From NCBI GenBank assembly GCA_042408355.1, contig JBHORD010000091.1, forward strand, positions 1 to 38,694: a DNA stretch of 38,694 nucleotides. The letters run 5' to 3'. The translations under genes and the position numbers were made by a program. This DNA is from Fen-1038 sp042408355. GTDB taxonomy: Bacteria > Chloroflexota > Anaerolineae > Anaerolineales > Villigracilaceae. Position 1 is the stretch's first letter; each line of letters opens with the position of its first letter. Positions 28,255 through 36,604 of this stretch are shown piece by piece. The notes beneath the pieces are model-generated. The model was not told the origin of the DNA, searched no databases, and saw only the letters and a program-made list of their open reading frames with translations.

Positions 28255-28287
28255 AGTGCTTATGAAGTGCTTATGATGAGCTTATGA
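28255..28287 (+). repeat. three tandem 11-bp direct repeats, possible operator
   Basis: AGTGCTTATGA occurs at 28255-28265 and again at 28266-28276. TGAGCTTATGA follows at 28277-28287 with two changes. The period is one helical turn, as in binding sites of PhoB/OmpR-type regulators. The array ends about 58 bp before the -10 box at 28345. Confidence 0.6.
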
Positions 28288-28344
28288 AAGGACGGTGCAT
28301 AGGGAGCCAACAAACCTGTAAAGCAAAGCGGAAATGGGCGGAGA

Positions 28345-28350
28345 TATAAT
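28345..28350 (+). promoter_or_regulatory. -10 element of the accessory envelope locus
   Basis: TATAAT stands at 28345-28350. The hexamer 17 bp upstream (AGCAAA-like) does not match a -35 box, which suggests an activator-dependent promoter served by the repeats at 28255-28287. The start codon at 28392 follows about 35 nt after the expected transcription start. Confidence 0.45.
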
Positions 28351-28391
28351 GTTGTCCAATCAACTCGTCGTTGTCAAAAGGGAAAGGGAAA

Positions 28392-31337
28392 ATGCAACGC
28401 ACCCAAAGGAAAATCCCAAGTCAGCCAAAACGTTTTGAACATTTTCTGCCGCATTGGTTTTTTCTGGGCATTGTCTTTCTCGTTTTGATTGTTTCGTTTG
28501 CGGGACCGGAGTGGCTGCCTCCTTCCCGGGTTCCCGACCGGCTCGTGACTTATCCGTTTGGGCCGGGAGTGGCGCAGGCCAATGACTGCCCGCCTCCCAA
28601 CCCGTGCGGCTACTGGGATGGGTATCGCTGGCACTGCGCGTGCGGCGGCGGTGGTGACAAGCCTCCTTCGATCAACGGAAATGTGAGCTGCGGCAAGGCA
28701 GGACAAAATGGATGGTGTGTCAGCAATGCCCAACTGAGTCTCACTGCGTCCGACCCGCAAGGTTATGCGGTGACCATCAGCGGAGATTTGAACGGAACAC
28801 CTTTCACGTGTGGATCATCCTGCACATTGAGCTTGCCCAAAGGGACGGGCACAGCCAATTACACGGTCACCGCTTCCACTTCCAACCTGACCGCTTCCGG
28901 CAATACAACTTGGAAGTACGATCCTGATCCGCCCGTTCCCAATTTGAACGTCAGCGGCACGAGCGGATCGAACAGCTGGTATATCTCGCCGGTAAGTATT
29001 GCTGCCGCTGGCACAGATGCCATCTCTGGAATCGCAGGCGCGTCCATCTCGGTGGACGGCGGCGTGGAACAATCGTCAGCAACACTCGATGATGGCATTC
29101 ATCAAATTGTTGCCAGCGCCATTGATAATGCAGGCAATACAACTTCAACTACCTTCACGATCAAAGTGGATTCGACCACGCCGCAAATTGACGTCAGCGC
29201 GGCGGGCGCACCGGGATCGAATGGCTGGTATGTTTCGAATGTGCAGGTCAGTGCGAATGCCAGCGACCCTTCGACAGGCTCAGGGCAAGCATCCGGAGTC
29301 GCTTCGCTTGAAGAGACGGTAGACGGCGGAGCGTGGACGGCTTACACATCGCCCATCACCTTGTCGGACGGAATTCATTCCGTTCAATTTAGGGCAGCCG
29401 ACAACGCAGGCAACGTTACAACAACTGCTGCTCAAACCTACTCTGTGGACACGACTGCGCCAGTCATCACGCCTGCGGTCACAGGCACGAATGGAAACAA
29501 CAGTTGGTATAAATCGAATGCGAAGGTGAGCGCTTCCGCCACCGATGCGGCTTCGGGATTGGACACTTTCGAAGTAACCGTAGATGGCGGAGCGTGGACG
29601 GCCTATACTGTACCCACCACATTATCAGATGGAAATCATTCGGTGCAATTCCGCGCCACAGATAAAGCCGGGAACGCCAGCCAGATCACGCAGAGCGTCG
29701 CGGTGGACACGCAAGGTCCGATGGTGCATTTGCCATCCAAATGGACGCTGGGACAGAATGTGAAATTCACCATCACTGATTCGGTGAGCGGGCTGGCGGC
29801 TGCGAGAGTGGTGATCGAAGACCAGGCAGAGAAATACAAGAAAGTACATTGGGACGAAAGCGTGTCGGGCGCTTCGTTCAGCGGAGGGATCAACTGGGAT
29901 GGACGCTTTGCGGACGGCGCCATTGCTCCGCCCGGCGACTACGAAGTTTGGGTCAAGACGAGTGATAACGCGGGGAACGAAACGTTTCAACTGGGCTGGG
30001 TGACTGTGCCGGAGCCTTCGGTATTCTCGTGGATTCTTCCGCCTCTTCCCACATGGACAGCGGCTCCCACGACAGCGCCGAGTCCAACACCGACGCCAAC
30101 CATCCAGCCCACCGCGACAGTTCGACCCGCGCTGAACACAGTCGAAGCGTCCGTTCCATCCAAGCCAGCGGTGATCGTGGTGAGTTCGTCGTCCGCAGGC
30201 GGGATCAGGAATAACCAGCCTGCGCCCGATCCGATTCAGTCTAACCTGCCTTTGGTCTCTGCGGCAGTGGCGGCGATGGCCGCGGCCGCCGCGTACGAAG
30301 CCAAGCGAAAACAGGAAGCGGAACAGGCAGCGCATTTGGCAATCGCCCAGCGGAACGCGAAAAGGAACGGCAAGAAGGACACCGCTCCCATGTCCTACCG
30401 GCAGATTGCAAAAGCCTATCAGGCTTCATTAAACAGCTTCAAGGCGAAACTGATGGGTCAGGGATTGTCGGATGCCGAAGCCAGCGCGTTCCAAAAACAA
30501 GCCATTCAGAACGGGAGCGTTTCATCTGTGATGGACACAGCGCAAAATGCAGTCGAAGAAAAGCAAAGACAGATTGCCACTGGCGAAGCCAAACGCCGGG
30601 AAATGGAAGCACAGCGCGCGGAGAAGAAAGAAGCCTTGTTGGCATCGCCAGCGCAACCAATCCCGCAAGAGGATGGCTACGATACAGTGGAAGCTCTGCG
30701 CGCAAACAGAACAGATGAAAGTAGTCAGGCATCCACAGACAAACCGTGGTGGCTCTCTACTGGCTCAGAAAATGCAGCACATGCCCTCGTACAAGCCATA
30801 CCCTCAGCAAAAGTTGGTTCTTGGAGAAGCCCTGTCCCGGCGTTCTCTTTGGTTTCTCCTGAGCATGTCATCTCGTTTGGGAAGGTGACCAGTGGAATGC
30901 TTGCCTCGGATGCCCATCCCGGCCTGATGCTCAATCCTGACGGATCATTCACGCCCAGTGTGGGTCAACAGCCGATTGCTTCGCTGACACCGCGGCCGGA
31001 TGGATTTGATTTCAATCTTCGCAATCCCTGGCAAAAGTACGATTTCACTGATGGGGCTATCAAGGCTACGTTGAGCAGTTCGGTCACATCGAGAGTGACT
31101 TGGGGCGGATTTTGGAACACCAAGGTTGGCATGGATGTGAATTACCCGGAAGTGCAGGTGAATGGCGCTGGAGTGAAGGGACGTGTCAGCAGCGGATGGT
31201 ATCTCGAATATAAGCCAGGGAGGGTATTGACTTATGCTGTCGCCGCTCCCATAATCATTGGCGGTGCAATCCTTATAGGCTCATATATTTTGCAAACTGG
31301 CGATACATCAGTTCTAAAACCCATCTTTCAACATTGA
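28392..31337 (+). CDS. protein A: Ig-like repeat, coiled-coil membrane protein
   Basis: The 981-residue protein has a signal anchor (about 20-38). A Cys-rich patch follows (NDCPPPNPCGYW, HCACGG), then Ig-like repeats over about 185-450 with SWY starts and DNAGN/DKAGN ends, and a FlgD-like Ig module (INWDGRFADG, PPGDYEVWV). A Pro/Thr linker leads to a hydrophobic Ala-rich segment (about 618-640), a Lys/Glu/Gln-rich coiled coil (640-760) and a C-terminal domain with a final TM (946-967). No enzyme signature is visible. AAGGGAAA before the ATG at 28392 sets the start; a TTG seven codons upstream is less likely. Residues from about 674 on are copied in the broken gene at 33561. It heads the locus and is probably a surface or envelope-spanning component. 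I do not recognise the family. Confidence 0.75.
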   Translation: MQRTQRKIPSQPKRFEHFLPHWFFLGIVFLVLIVSFAGPEWLPPSRVPDRLVTYPFGPGVAQANDCPPPNPCGYWDGYRWHCACGGGGDKPPSINGNVSCGKAGQNGWCVSNAQLSLTASDPQGYAVTISGDLNGTPFTCGSSCTLSLPKGTGTANYTVTASTSNLTASGNTTWKYDPDPPVPNLNVSGTSGSNSWYISPVSIAAAGTDAISGIAGASISVDGGVEQSSATLDDGIHQIVASAIDNAGNTTSTTFTIKVDSTTPQIDVSAAGAPGSNGWYVSNVQVSANASDPSTGSGQASGVASLEETVDGGAWTAYTSPITLSDGIHSVQFRAADNAGNVTTTAAQTYSVDTTAPVITPAVTGTNGNNSWYKSNAKVSASATDAASGLDTFEVTVDGGAWTAYTVPTTLSDGNHSVQFRATDKAGNASQITQSVAVDTQGPMVHLPSKWTLGQNVKFTITDSVSGLAAARVVIEDQAEKYKKVHWDESVSGASFSGGINWDGRFADGAIAPPGDYEVWVKTSDNAGNETFQLGWVTVPEPSVFSWILPPLPTWTAAPTTAPSPTPTPTIQPTATVRPALNTVEASVPSKPAVIVVSSSSAGGIRNNQPAPDPIQSNLPLVSAAVAAMAAAAAYEAKRKQEAEQAAHLAIAQRNAKRNGKKDTAPMSYRQIAKAYQASLNSFKAKLMGQGLSDAEASAFQKQAIQNGSVSSVMDTAQNAVEEKQRQIATGEAKRREMEAQRAEKKEALLASPAQPIPQEDGYDTVEALRANRTDESSQASTDKPWWLSTGSENAAHALVQAIPSAKVGSWRSPVPAFSLVSPEHVISFGKVTSGMLASDAHPGLMLNPDGSFTPSVGQQPIASLTPRPDGFDFNLRNPWQKYDFTDGAIKATLSSSVTSRVTWGGFWNTKVGMDVNYPEVQVNGAGVKGRVSSGWYLEYKPGRVLTYAVAAPIIIGGAILIGSYILQTGDTSVLKPIFQH
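29268..29291 (+). repeat. 24-bp in-frame insertion of a REP-like sequence
   Basis: CCTTCGACAGGCTCAGGG and the next six bases add eight codons (PSTGSGQA) to the second Ig-like repeat; the first and third repeats lack them. The motif resembles the short dispersed palindromic CTTCGACAGGCTCAGG sequence known from many bacterial genomes, normally intergenic. Confidence 0.65.
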
Positions 31338-31355
31338 CATGAAAAAGGATAAAGT

Positions 31356-32156
31356 ATGGATAATCATCTCGTTTACAAACAGTTAGGTAGTCCTGACGAC
31401 AAATTTGCAATGCAGATCGCCAACAATCAAACAGTGTCGCCTAGTTTACGCGTTATCGCATTTTGTATTCTCCACGATTATGCACATGCCAAGGCTTTAT
31501 ACGATACTTGCACAGCTCCTGTTGGCCAACCAGATGAAGATGTTTTTTGGTTAGAGGCTCAGATCATGATGAACTTTCGCGATAACAAACAGACTGACAG
31601 CTTGAGGAAGATCGCTGAGACTGCAGTTTCTCGTGCAGAGTGGGCTATCATATCACGCACATTTCTAGGGACAGTCTTTGAAACCGAGAAGGAGTTTTCT
31701 AAGGCAGTTGAGCTTTACCAAGCCGTTCTTGTTCTCTGCCCATCAAATCTTGTTGCTTTGGGTGGTTTGGTGAGATCATATATTCAATTGAAGAAAAACA
31801 ATGAAGCCCGAGCAACATTAAAAATGGTCAAAAATCAAAAACTGTTCAATAAATTAGAAGAACCAAGAAAATTGTATTGGCAAGTTACATTTTTGAATTA
31901 TGAGTTTGTCGTAAGAAGGCAAGGGATAGCCATACTGGTGGGGTTGAGTACATTCATAGTGGCGTTTTTGTTGCCTAGTGTATGGATAATTCCCGTGCTG
32001 GTAGCTGGGTTATGCTTGTTGTCTGCCTATCTCCTTCAGATGAAATCTGGCGTAAATATCCCGACTTTGAAACGGCTGGCACTCTCAGTTGTAATTATCT
32101 GGCTTATTGTCTATGTAGTAAGAAATGTCTTCAATTTCGTAGAAAATATTCATTGA
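31356..32156 (+). CDS. protein B1: TPR-like protein with C-terminal TM helices
   Basis: The 266-residue protein has a helical, TPR-like part (1-190; FLGTVFETEKEFSKAVELYQ and LVALGGLVRSYIQLKKNNEA) and about three hydrophobic segments at 195-260. It is a homologue of the protein at 34537, with the same architecture and a shared NKL..R(Q/K)..(Y/H)W stretch before the membrane part. AAAGGA precedes the ATG. It follows protein A by 18 nt. The DNA is clearly richer in A+T than the signalling genes upstream, which may mean separate origin. Likely a cytoplasmic-face membrane adaptor; function unknown. Confidence 0.75.
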   Translation: MDNHLVYKQLGSPDDKFAMQIANNQTVSPSLRVIAFCILHDYAHAKALYDTCTAPVGQPDEDVFWLEAQIMMNFRDNKQTDSLRKIAETAVSRAEWAIISRTFLGTVFETEKEFSKAVELYQAVLVLCPSNLVALGGLVRSYIQLKKNNEARATLKMVKNQKLFNKLEEPRKLYWQVTFLNYEFVVRRQGIAILVGLSTFIVAFLLPSVWIIPVLVAGLCLLSAYLLQMKSGVNIPTLKRLALSVVIIWLIVYVVRNVFNFVENIH

Positions 32157-32177
32157 CGGGTATCTATTGATACAGAC

Positions 32178-33092
32178 ATGAAGCATCAAATTTACAAAAT
32201 GATTTTTTACGGTCAAGTGACAGATGCCGAGAGAATCCTTTTGGAAGCCAAGTCGTCGCCAGCTCTCTTGGCACTGGCATATACAATCCATAACAAAACC
32301 GAGGAAGCGGAGAAGGCATGGTTAGCGAGCGATCAAAATAATCAGGATGCAATCGAACAGCAGGCTTATGAAGAAGCAGCAAAGCTGAAAGCCGATGTTG
32401 CCGCGAGCGGAACGATCGGCGCATCACTGGGTGCGGCACAGGGATATATCGTCCAAAAGCAGGCGGAACAGGAGGCGCAGGCTGCCGCCAAGCGCCAGCA
32501 GTTGGAAGCGCAGCGCGCCGAGCAGAAGGAAGAGCAGATCGAGGCATTGTTGCCCAAGCAAGTGGATGAAGGCTCCAAGCCATCGGATGTTCCGCCTACT
32601 CAACAAAAACCGCCATTTACTGACGGTCCATATTGGGCGCCCGCGCCGCCAACCACTTTCATTGGAGCAAATCCGAATCCATTGCCTCCGTCAACACCAG
32701 CGCCGCAAATAGATTGGTGGGGCGGCTTACGTGAGACAGCAGGCGCAATAGACCCGTTTGTCCCAGATGCTTTTACAGGTACTTCAATAGGATATTGGCC
32801 TGCGGTCGTGCAGGTTGCACAAATTGCTGCAAATACATATCCATATAGCCCAATGATAGCGACCGCTGAGTTCATTTCATCTCCAGTTATACCCCTTGCT
32901 GCCAGTGGCTATTCTTTTGTTTACGATCAGGTGACCAAGAGCGGAGATTATTACGAGCGGGTCCAGTTGGATAAAGCCGGAGAAAACATGGCAAATAGGT
33001 GGAATAGCATGACGACTTTGCAAAAAGTTGGTTTTGTGGTCGTCACTGCCACATCCATTCTTATAGCTGGCGCTCTATTATTAACACTTTAG
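32178..33092 (+). CDS. protein C1: coiled-coil protein with C-terminal TM
   Basis: The 304-residue protein opens with a TPR-like head (IYKMIFYGQVTDAERILLE; LALAYTIHNKTEEAEKAW). A small-residue segment (VAASGTIGASLGAAQGYIV) and a Gln/Glu/Ala-rich coiled coil (KQAEQEAQAAAKRQQLEAQR) follow. A Pro-rich linker leads to a middle region with GYWPAVVQVAQIAANTYPYS and a C-terminal TM (about 283-303). Residues 1-115 are closely related to protein C2 at 35375; 128 bp of DNA are identical but for one base. No enzyme motif is seen. The start has no clear ribosome binding site. It follows B1 by 21 nt. Confidence 0.72.
   Translation: MKHQIYKMIFYGQVTDAERILLEAKSSPALLALAYTIHNKTEEAEKAWLASDQNNQDAIEQQAYEEAAKLKADVAASGTIGASLGAAQGYIVQKQAEQEAQAAAKRQQLEAQRAEQKEEQIEALLPKQVDEGSKPSDVPPTQQKPPFTDGPYWAPAPPTTFIGANPNPLPPSTPAPQIDWWGGLRETAGAIDPFVPDAFTGTSIGYWPAVVQVAQIAANTYPYSPMIATAEFISSPVIPLAASGYSFVYDQVTKSGDYYERVQLDKAGENMANRWNSMTTLQKVGFVVVTATSILIAGALLLTL
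32364..32491 (+). repeat. 128-bp near-identical repeat, copy 1
   Basis: This block in gene C1 matches 35576-35703 in gene C2 with one substitution (A to G at about 32411). The sequences before and after diverge clearly. It encodes the AYEEAAKLKADVAASG to EAQAAAK stretch. Recent gene conversion or duplication is implied. Confidence 0.9.
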
Positions 33093-33102
33093 GAGAAAGA
33101 AT

Positions 33103-33555
33103 ATGATCAAGTTCATTCTTAAAAAATACTATCCCCACATTTTTATATCTTTGGGACTCCTGTTTATCAGCATTGTATTTGTAAAGAATCTATACATTTC
33201 GACTGTACTAACTGTAGCAGTATTTGTTGCCTTGCCCTATTACTTGGTAAGAAGCGCATTTATCGCTTTCAATCAAAATGAGGAGGTTACTAGAAATTTC
33301 GCCAAAGATGGATTCTTGGGCGGCGGAATAGTCAATCTTGTTATGTCAATAGTTGGGACTGTTGAGAATGTGCGGGAATTATCGATGATCATCTTGGGGT
33401 CGGGCAATCAATCGAATCTTCTTGACAAGCAAACATACTTCAATTTGGTTTTTATGGGGGCCGCATCAACTATCATTTTCCCCTGCCTGATGTTTGTTAT
33501 TGGTGGGGTATGCGGGTGGTTCGCTAGTCGCCCTTTTCGTAGGCATATCCAATAA
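33103..33555 (+). CDS. protein D: small polytopic membrane protein
   Basis: The 150-residue protein has about four hydrophobic segments (10-30, 32-50, 75-95 and 118-140), with FAKDGFLGGGIVNLVMSIVG between them, and ends in RPFRRHIQ. No family is recognised. AGGAG stands before the ATG, 10 nt after C1. The DNA is A+T-rich like B1 and B2. It is the one gene between the two copies of the A-B-C unit, and its stop is followed within 6 nt by the homology start of the broken A copy. Confidence 0.7.
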   Translation: MIKFILKKYYPHIFISLGLLFISIVFVKNLYISTVLTVAVFVALPYYLVRSAFIAFNQNEEVTRNFAKDGFLGGGIVNLVMSIVGTVENVRELSMIILGSGNQSNLLDKQTYFNLVFMGAASTIIFPCLMFVIGGVCGWFASRPFRRHIQ

Positions 33556-33560
33556 TCATC

Positions 33561-34524
33561 AAGGCGTATCAGGCATCGCTGAATCATTTCAAGGCTGGGT
33601 TGATGAAACAAGGATTGTCCGATACCGAAGCCGGCGCGCTGCAAAATCAGGCAATCCAGAACGGAAGCATTTCATCTGTGGTGGGCACAGCGCAAAGTGC
33701 GGTGGAAGAAAAGCAAAGGCAGATTGCTGTTGCCGAAGCCAAACGCCAGCAGTTGGAAGCGCAGCGCGCGGAGAAGAAGGAACAGCAAATAGAAGCATTG
33801 TCAACGCCGCCTGCGTCCCTGGCATCGCCATACGAGCAGATTCATGCCTATGATGCAATAGAAGATTTGCGCGCGAGCAGAATAGTGACCAGTGCTACCC
33901 CGTCCAAACCGTGGTGGGTACCCTCCTTTGCAGTAGAAGCAGCCAAAGCATTGGTTCGTTCAATCCCATCCACTGGAATCGCGGATTCCAGACAGGAGAT
34001 GCCGACTCAGCTTCTTATCGCCCAGTGGCATCTTCTCCTTTGGTCATGTAACCACATCGTCAGGTGGATCAAGCGCAAATCCGAACGTAGAAATCAGTAC
34101 AGAGGGCGCAAAGGTGGAGGCGGGTGAGACACCATCTTTTTCGGCTGGAGTGAAACCGGGCGAGCCTGAACTGGATATGGGAGTCCGAATGCCCACTCCT
34201 GTACACATTGACGAGAACGGCGTGAAAGGCTCCTTGGGTATTTCCCTGAAATCGTCGGCCAAATGGGAAGGCTGGAACACAACCGTCACGACCGATATGA
34301 ACTATGCAGATGTGAATGTCAGCACTGGCGATGTTGGATTGAAGGGAAATATGACCAGCGGCGTGTACTTGAAATGGAAACCCATGCAGGTGGCAGCTGT
34401 AACCGTGGGGGTCTTGATTGGCGTCCAAACTGTAGCGGCTCTTGCTATATTTGCACCAAGTGTACTTGCTGGCCTTGGTAAAGTTGGTCAAGAGATTATA
34501 AAAATTCCAATATTCCAGCCATGA
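33561..34524 (+). pseudogene. truncated, frameshifted copy of protein A
   Basis: Homology to protein A starts abruptly with KAYQASLNHFKAGLMKQGLSD (protein A residues from about 674). It runs through the coiled coil and KPWW motif in one frame to about 33990, then continues one base on in a second frame (FGHVTTSSGG to the end IPIFQP). The signal anchor and Ig repeats are absent. The two open pieces could in theory give separate proteins (from 33603 to 34127, and from 34114 to 34524). The second keeps the C-terminal TM. B2 starts 12 nt later, just as B1 follows protein A. An assembly or sequencing error at the shift cannot be excluded. Confidence 0.75.
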
Positions 34525-34536
34525 AATGGAGAGTAT

Positions 34537-35328
34537 ATGTCCGACTTAAGTTTATACAAGCGATTATGGTGTGGACAGCATTCTGAAATAAAGTCTATCG
34601 CCGATGATGTACGAAATGAGACATGTATACGTGCCTTAGCATATGTGGCCGTGAGCGATTTAAGGCTGGCCAAGGAGATTTTGCGCCACATATCTGACGA
34701 TCAACTAGAATCGGGCGATAATATTTGTTTGGAGGCGCAATTAGCAATCTTGGCACGCGTCGGCGAGAAACCTGCCAATCTGAAAAAGAAGGCCGAAGAG
34801 ATCTTATCCAAAAATACTAATGCAACCTTGGTGGCGCATACCGTATTAGGTTATCTTGCAGAACAAGAAAAAAATTATCGAACGGCCTTAGAACATTATG
34901 AAAGTATTTTGAGCGCATGCCCGACACACATCAACACATTGGCTAATGTTGCAAGAACACTGATCTCGAGCGGGCAACCCTCAAATGCATTGCCCTTGTT
35001 GAAACACCTCAGAAGTCGGGAGACAATGAACAAGCTTACGCAACGTCAAAAAGTGCATTGGTGGCTGATTGCGCTAGTGTATGACTACGCGGCACGAATG
35101 AAGAGGCTTGAGGGAATATTGATCGCCATAGGCATTTTGCTTTTGATTGTGTTTTCGCCATTAGCCGTGTATATTTATTGGTGCCTAATTTTAATTTGTG
35201 TGCTTGGCGCCGCCTATTTTCTAACAAAAGACAGATATGCAACAGCGGTTCTTGTTCTTGTTGCGCTTGAAACCACGATAGCGCTGATTTTACACTTTTC
35301 CTATGCTTGGTTTTTCAAATTATTTTAA
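34537..35328 (+). CDS. protein B2: TPR-like protein with C-terminal TM helices
   Basis: The 263-residue protein has a helical TPR-like part (TVLGYLAEQEKNYRTALEHYE; NVARTLISSGQPSNALPLL) and about three hydrophobic segments over 188-260. It is a paralogue of B1 at 31356, well diverged in sequence but with the same length and layout. GGAGAG precedes the ATG. The start LYKRLWCG and the segment RALAYVAVSDLRLAKEIL resemble the heads of C1 and C2. Function unknown; membrane-tethered adaptor is the best guess. Confidence 0.75.
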   Translation: MSDLSLYKRLWCGQHSEIKSIADDVRNETCIRALAYVAVSDLRLAKEILRHISDDQLESGDNICLEAQLAILARVGEKPANLKKKAEEILSKNTNATLVAHTVLGYLAEQEKNYRTALEHYESILSACPTHINTLANVARTLISSGQPSNALPLLKHLRSRETMNKLTQRQKVHWWLIALVYDYAARMKRLEGILIAIGILLLIVFSPLAVYIYWCLILICVLGAAYFLTKDRYATAVLVLVALETTIALILHFSYAWFFKLF

Positions 35329-35374
35329 CGTGGATTCGGGTTAGATAATCGTGATAGGCAAAGAAACATTCCGC

Positions 35375-36604
35375 ATGACGGAAACGAAAACGAAGCAGGA
35401 AATCTATAAGATGATTTTTTACGGCAGAGTGACAGATGCCGAGAAAATACTTTTGGAGACCGGATTGTCGCCAGCTTTACTGGCGTTGGCATATCTAATG
35501 CACGGCAAAACCAAAGAGGCAGAAGAAGCATGGAAAGCCAGTGAACAAAGCAATCAAGAGGCGATTGAGCAGCAAGCTTATGAAGAAGCAGCAAAGCTGA
35601 AAGCCGATGTTGCCGCGAGCGGGACGATCGGCGCATCACTGGGTGCGGCACAGGGATATATCGTCCAAAAGCAGGCGGAACAGGAGGCGCAGGCTGCCGC
35701 CAAACGCCGGGAAATGGAAGCACAGCGCGTTGAGCAGAAGGAAGAACAGATCGAGTCCTTATCAATGCCGCCTGCCCCTTCCTCACCACAGCCTGATGGC
35801 TATGATGCCGTGGAAGCGTTGCGCGCAAGCAATGCAACCGCCAACAGCCAAGCATCCGCACCCCAACCACAGCAGAGCATCTGGGGTAGCATCACCAACT
35901 TCTTCCAGCAGAAGATCGTGCAACCAGTTCAGACTACATGGGATAATTATGTCTACAGGCCCATTATTCAACCAGCAGCAACCTGGATACAGAAAAATAT
36001 TGTCCAGCCGGTCCAGAACGCTTGGGATAATTATGTTTACAAACCCATTATCCAGCCTGTGACGACATGGGCACAAGAAAACATTGTGCAGCCGGTTCAG
36101 AAGACGTGGAGTAAGTTGACGAACGCGGTCACGCCAGCCTACCAACAGCTTACCAAGCCGGGAACTTCTGCCGAATCTTCTCGTTCGGATACTGTTGCAC
36201 AATCGCGGCCATTGATTACGCCAGGTCTTCAGCGTGCGGTCTTGACAGGCGGAGCCTTGCTTCTGTTGGCCAGTGCAGGAGGCTGTCCAAGAACACCCAG
36301 CGCTACTGCCACTCCGACCACGGCCGCTACATCTACAACTGCTCCGACTGCCACACTCCTTTCTCCAACAGCAACGCAAAACCCAGCGTCGTTGTGGATG
36401 CAGTTGGCAGGTTCGTCAAGCTTGGAACCCGCAGATCTGCATTCAAATTACACTGGACTGGCGCATCTCGACGGCTGGATACAATCCAACCAGCAATGGT
36501 TAACGGCGCATGGCTATCGCACCGATCCCGCTTATTGGCAGAATTATCCGAACCAGCCAATTTGGGATGCCGCCAACCATTACAATCTGCCCCCTTGTTT
36601 TTGA
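35375..36604 (+). CDS. protein C2, 5' part: coiled-coil and repeat protein
   Basis: This frame gives about 409 residues: TPR-like head (IYKMIFYGRVTDAEKILLE), small-residue segment and coiled coil as in C1, then 28-residue tandem repeats (NIVQPVQ..WDNYVY.PIIQP). A hydrophobic segment with lipobox-like LLASAGGC follows, then a Thr-rich linker and the start of a lysozyme-like domain (PIWDAANHYNLPPCF). It stops at 36602-36604 exactly where the domain should go on. The continuation is in the -1 frame. Either one C was lost from the C5 run at 36590-36594, or ribosomes slip on the U5 run before the stop (UUU UGA). The ATG at 35375 is chosen; a GTG at 35351 is also possible. Confidence 0.72.
   Translation: MTETKTKQEIYKMIFYGRVTDAEKILLETGLSPALLALAYLMHGKTKEAEEAWKASEQSNQEAIEQQAYEEAAKLKADVAASGTIGASLGAAQGYIVQKQAEQEAQAAAKRREMEAQRVEQKEEQIESLSMPPAPSSPQPDGYDAVEALRASNATANSQASAPQPQQSIWGSITNFFQQKIVQPVQTTWDNYVYRPIIQPAATWIQKNIVQPVQNAWDNYVYKPIIQPVTTWAQENIVQPVQKTWSKLTNAVTPAYQQLTKPGTSAESSRSDTVAQSRPLITPGLQRAVLTGGALLLLASAGGCPRTPSATATPTTAATSTTAPTATLLSPTATQNPASLWMQLAGSSSLEPADLHSNYTGLAHLDGWIQSNQQWLTAHGYRTDPAYWQNYPNQPIWDAANHYNLPPCF
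35576..35703 (+). repeat. 128-bp near-identical repeat, copy 2
   Basis: This copy matches 32364-32491 with one substitution. Immediately after it the sequence switches to the AACGCCGGGAAATGGAAGC type found in gene A (near 30593), whereas copy 1 switches to the type found in the broken A copy (near 33743). Confidence 0.9.
35912..36109 (+). repeat. 84-bp tandem repeats within protein C2
   Basis: Two full units and a part of a third have a period of exactly 84 bp (28 codons): equivalent Ile codons lie at 35915, 35999 and 36083. Each unit encodes IVQPVQ, W, and in the full units DNYVY and PIIQP. The likely result is a rod of repeated helices between the coiled coil and the membrane segment. Confidence 0.88.

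Noticed and set aside
28255..28287. CRISPR-like array
   Set aside because: The 11-bp units are directly adjacent without spacers, and no cas genes are present. An operator fits better.
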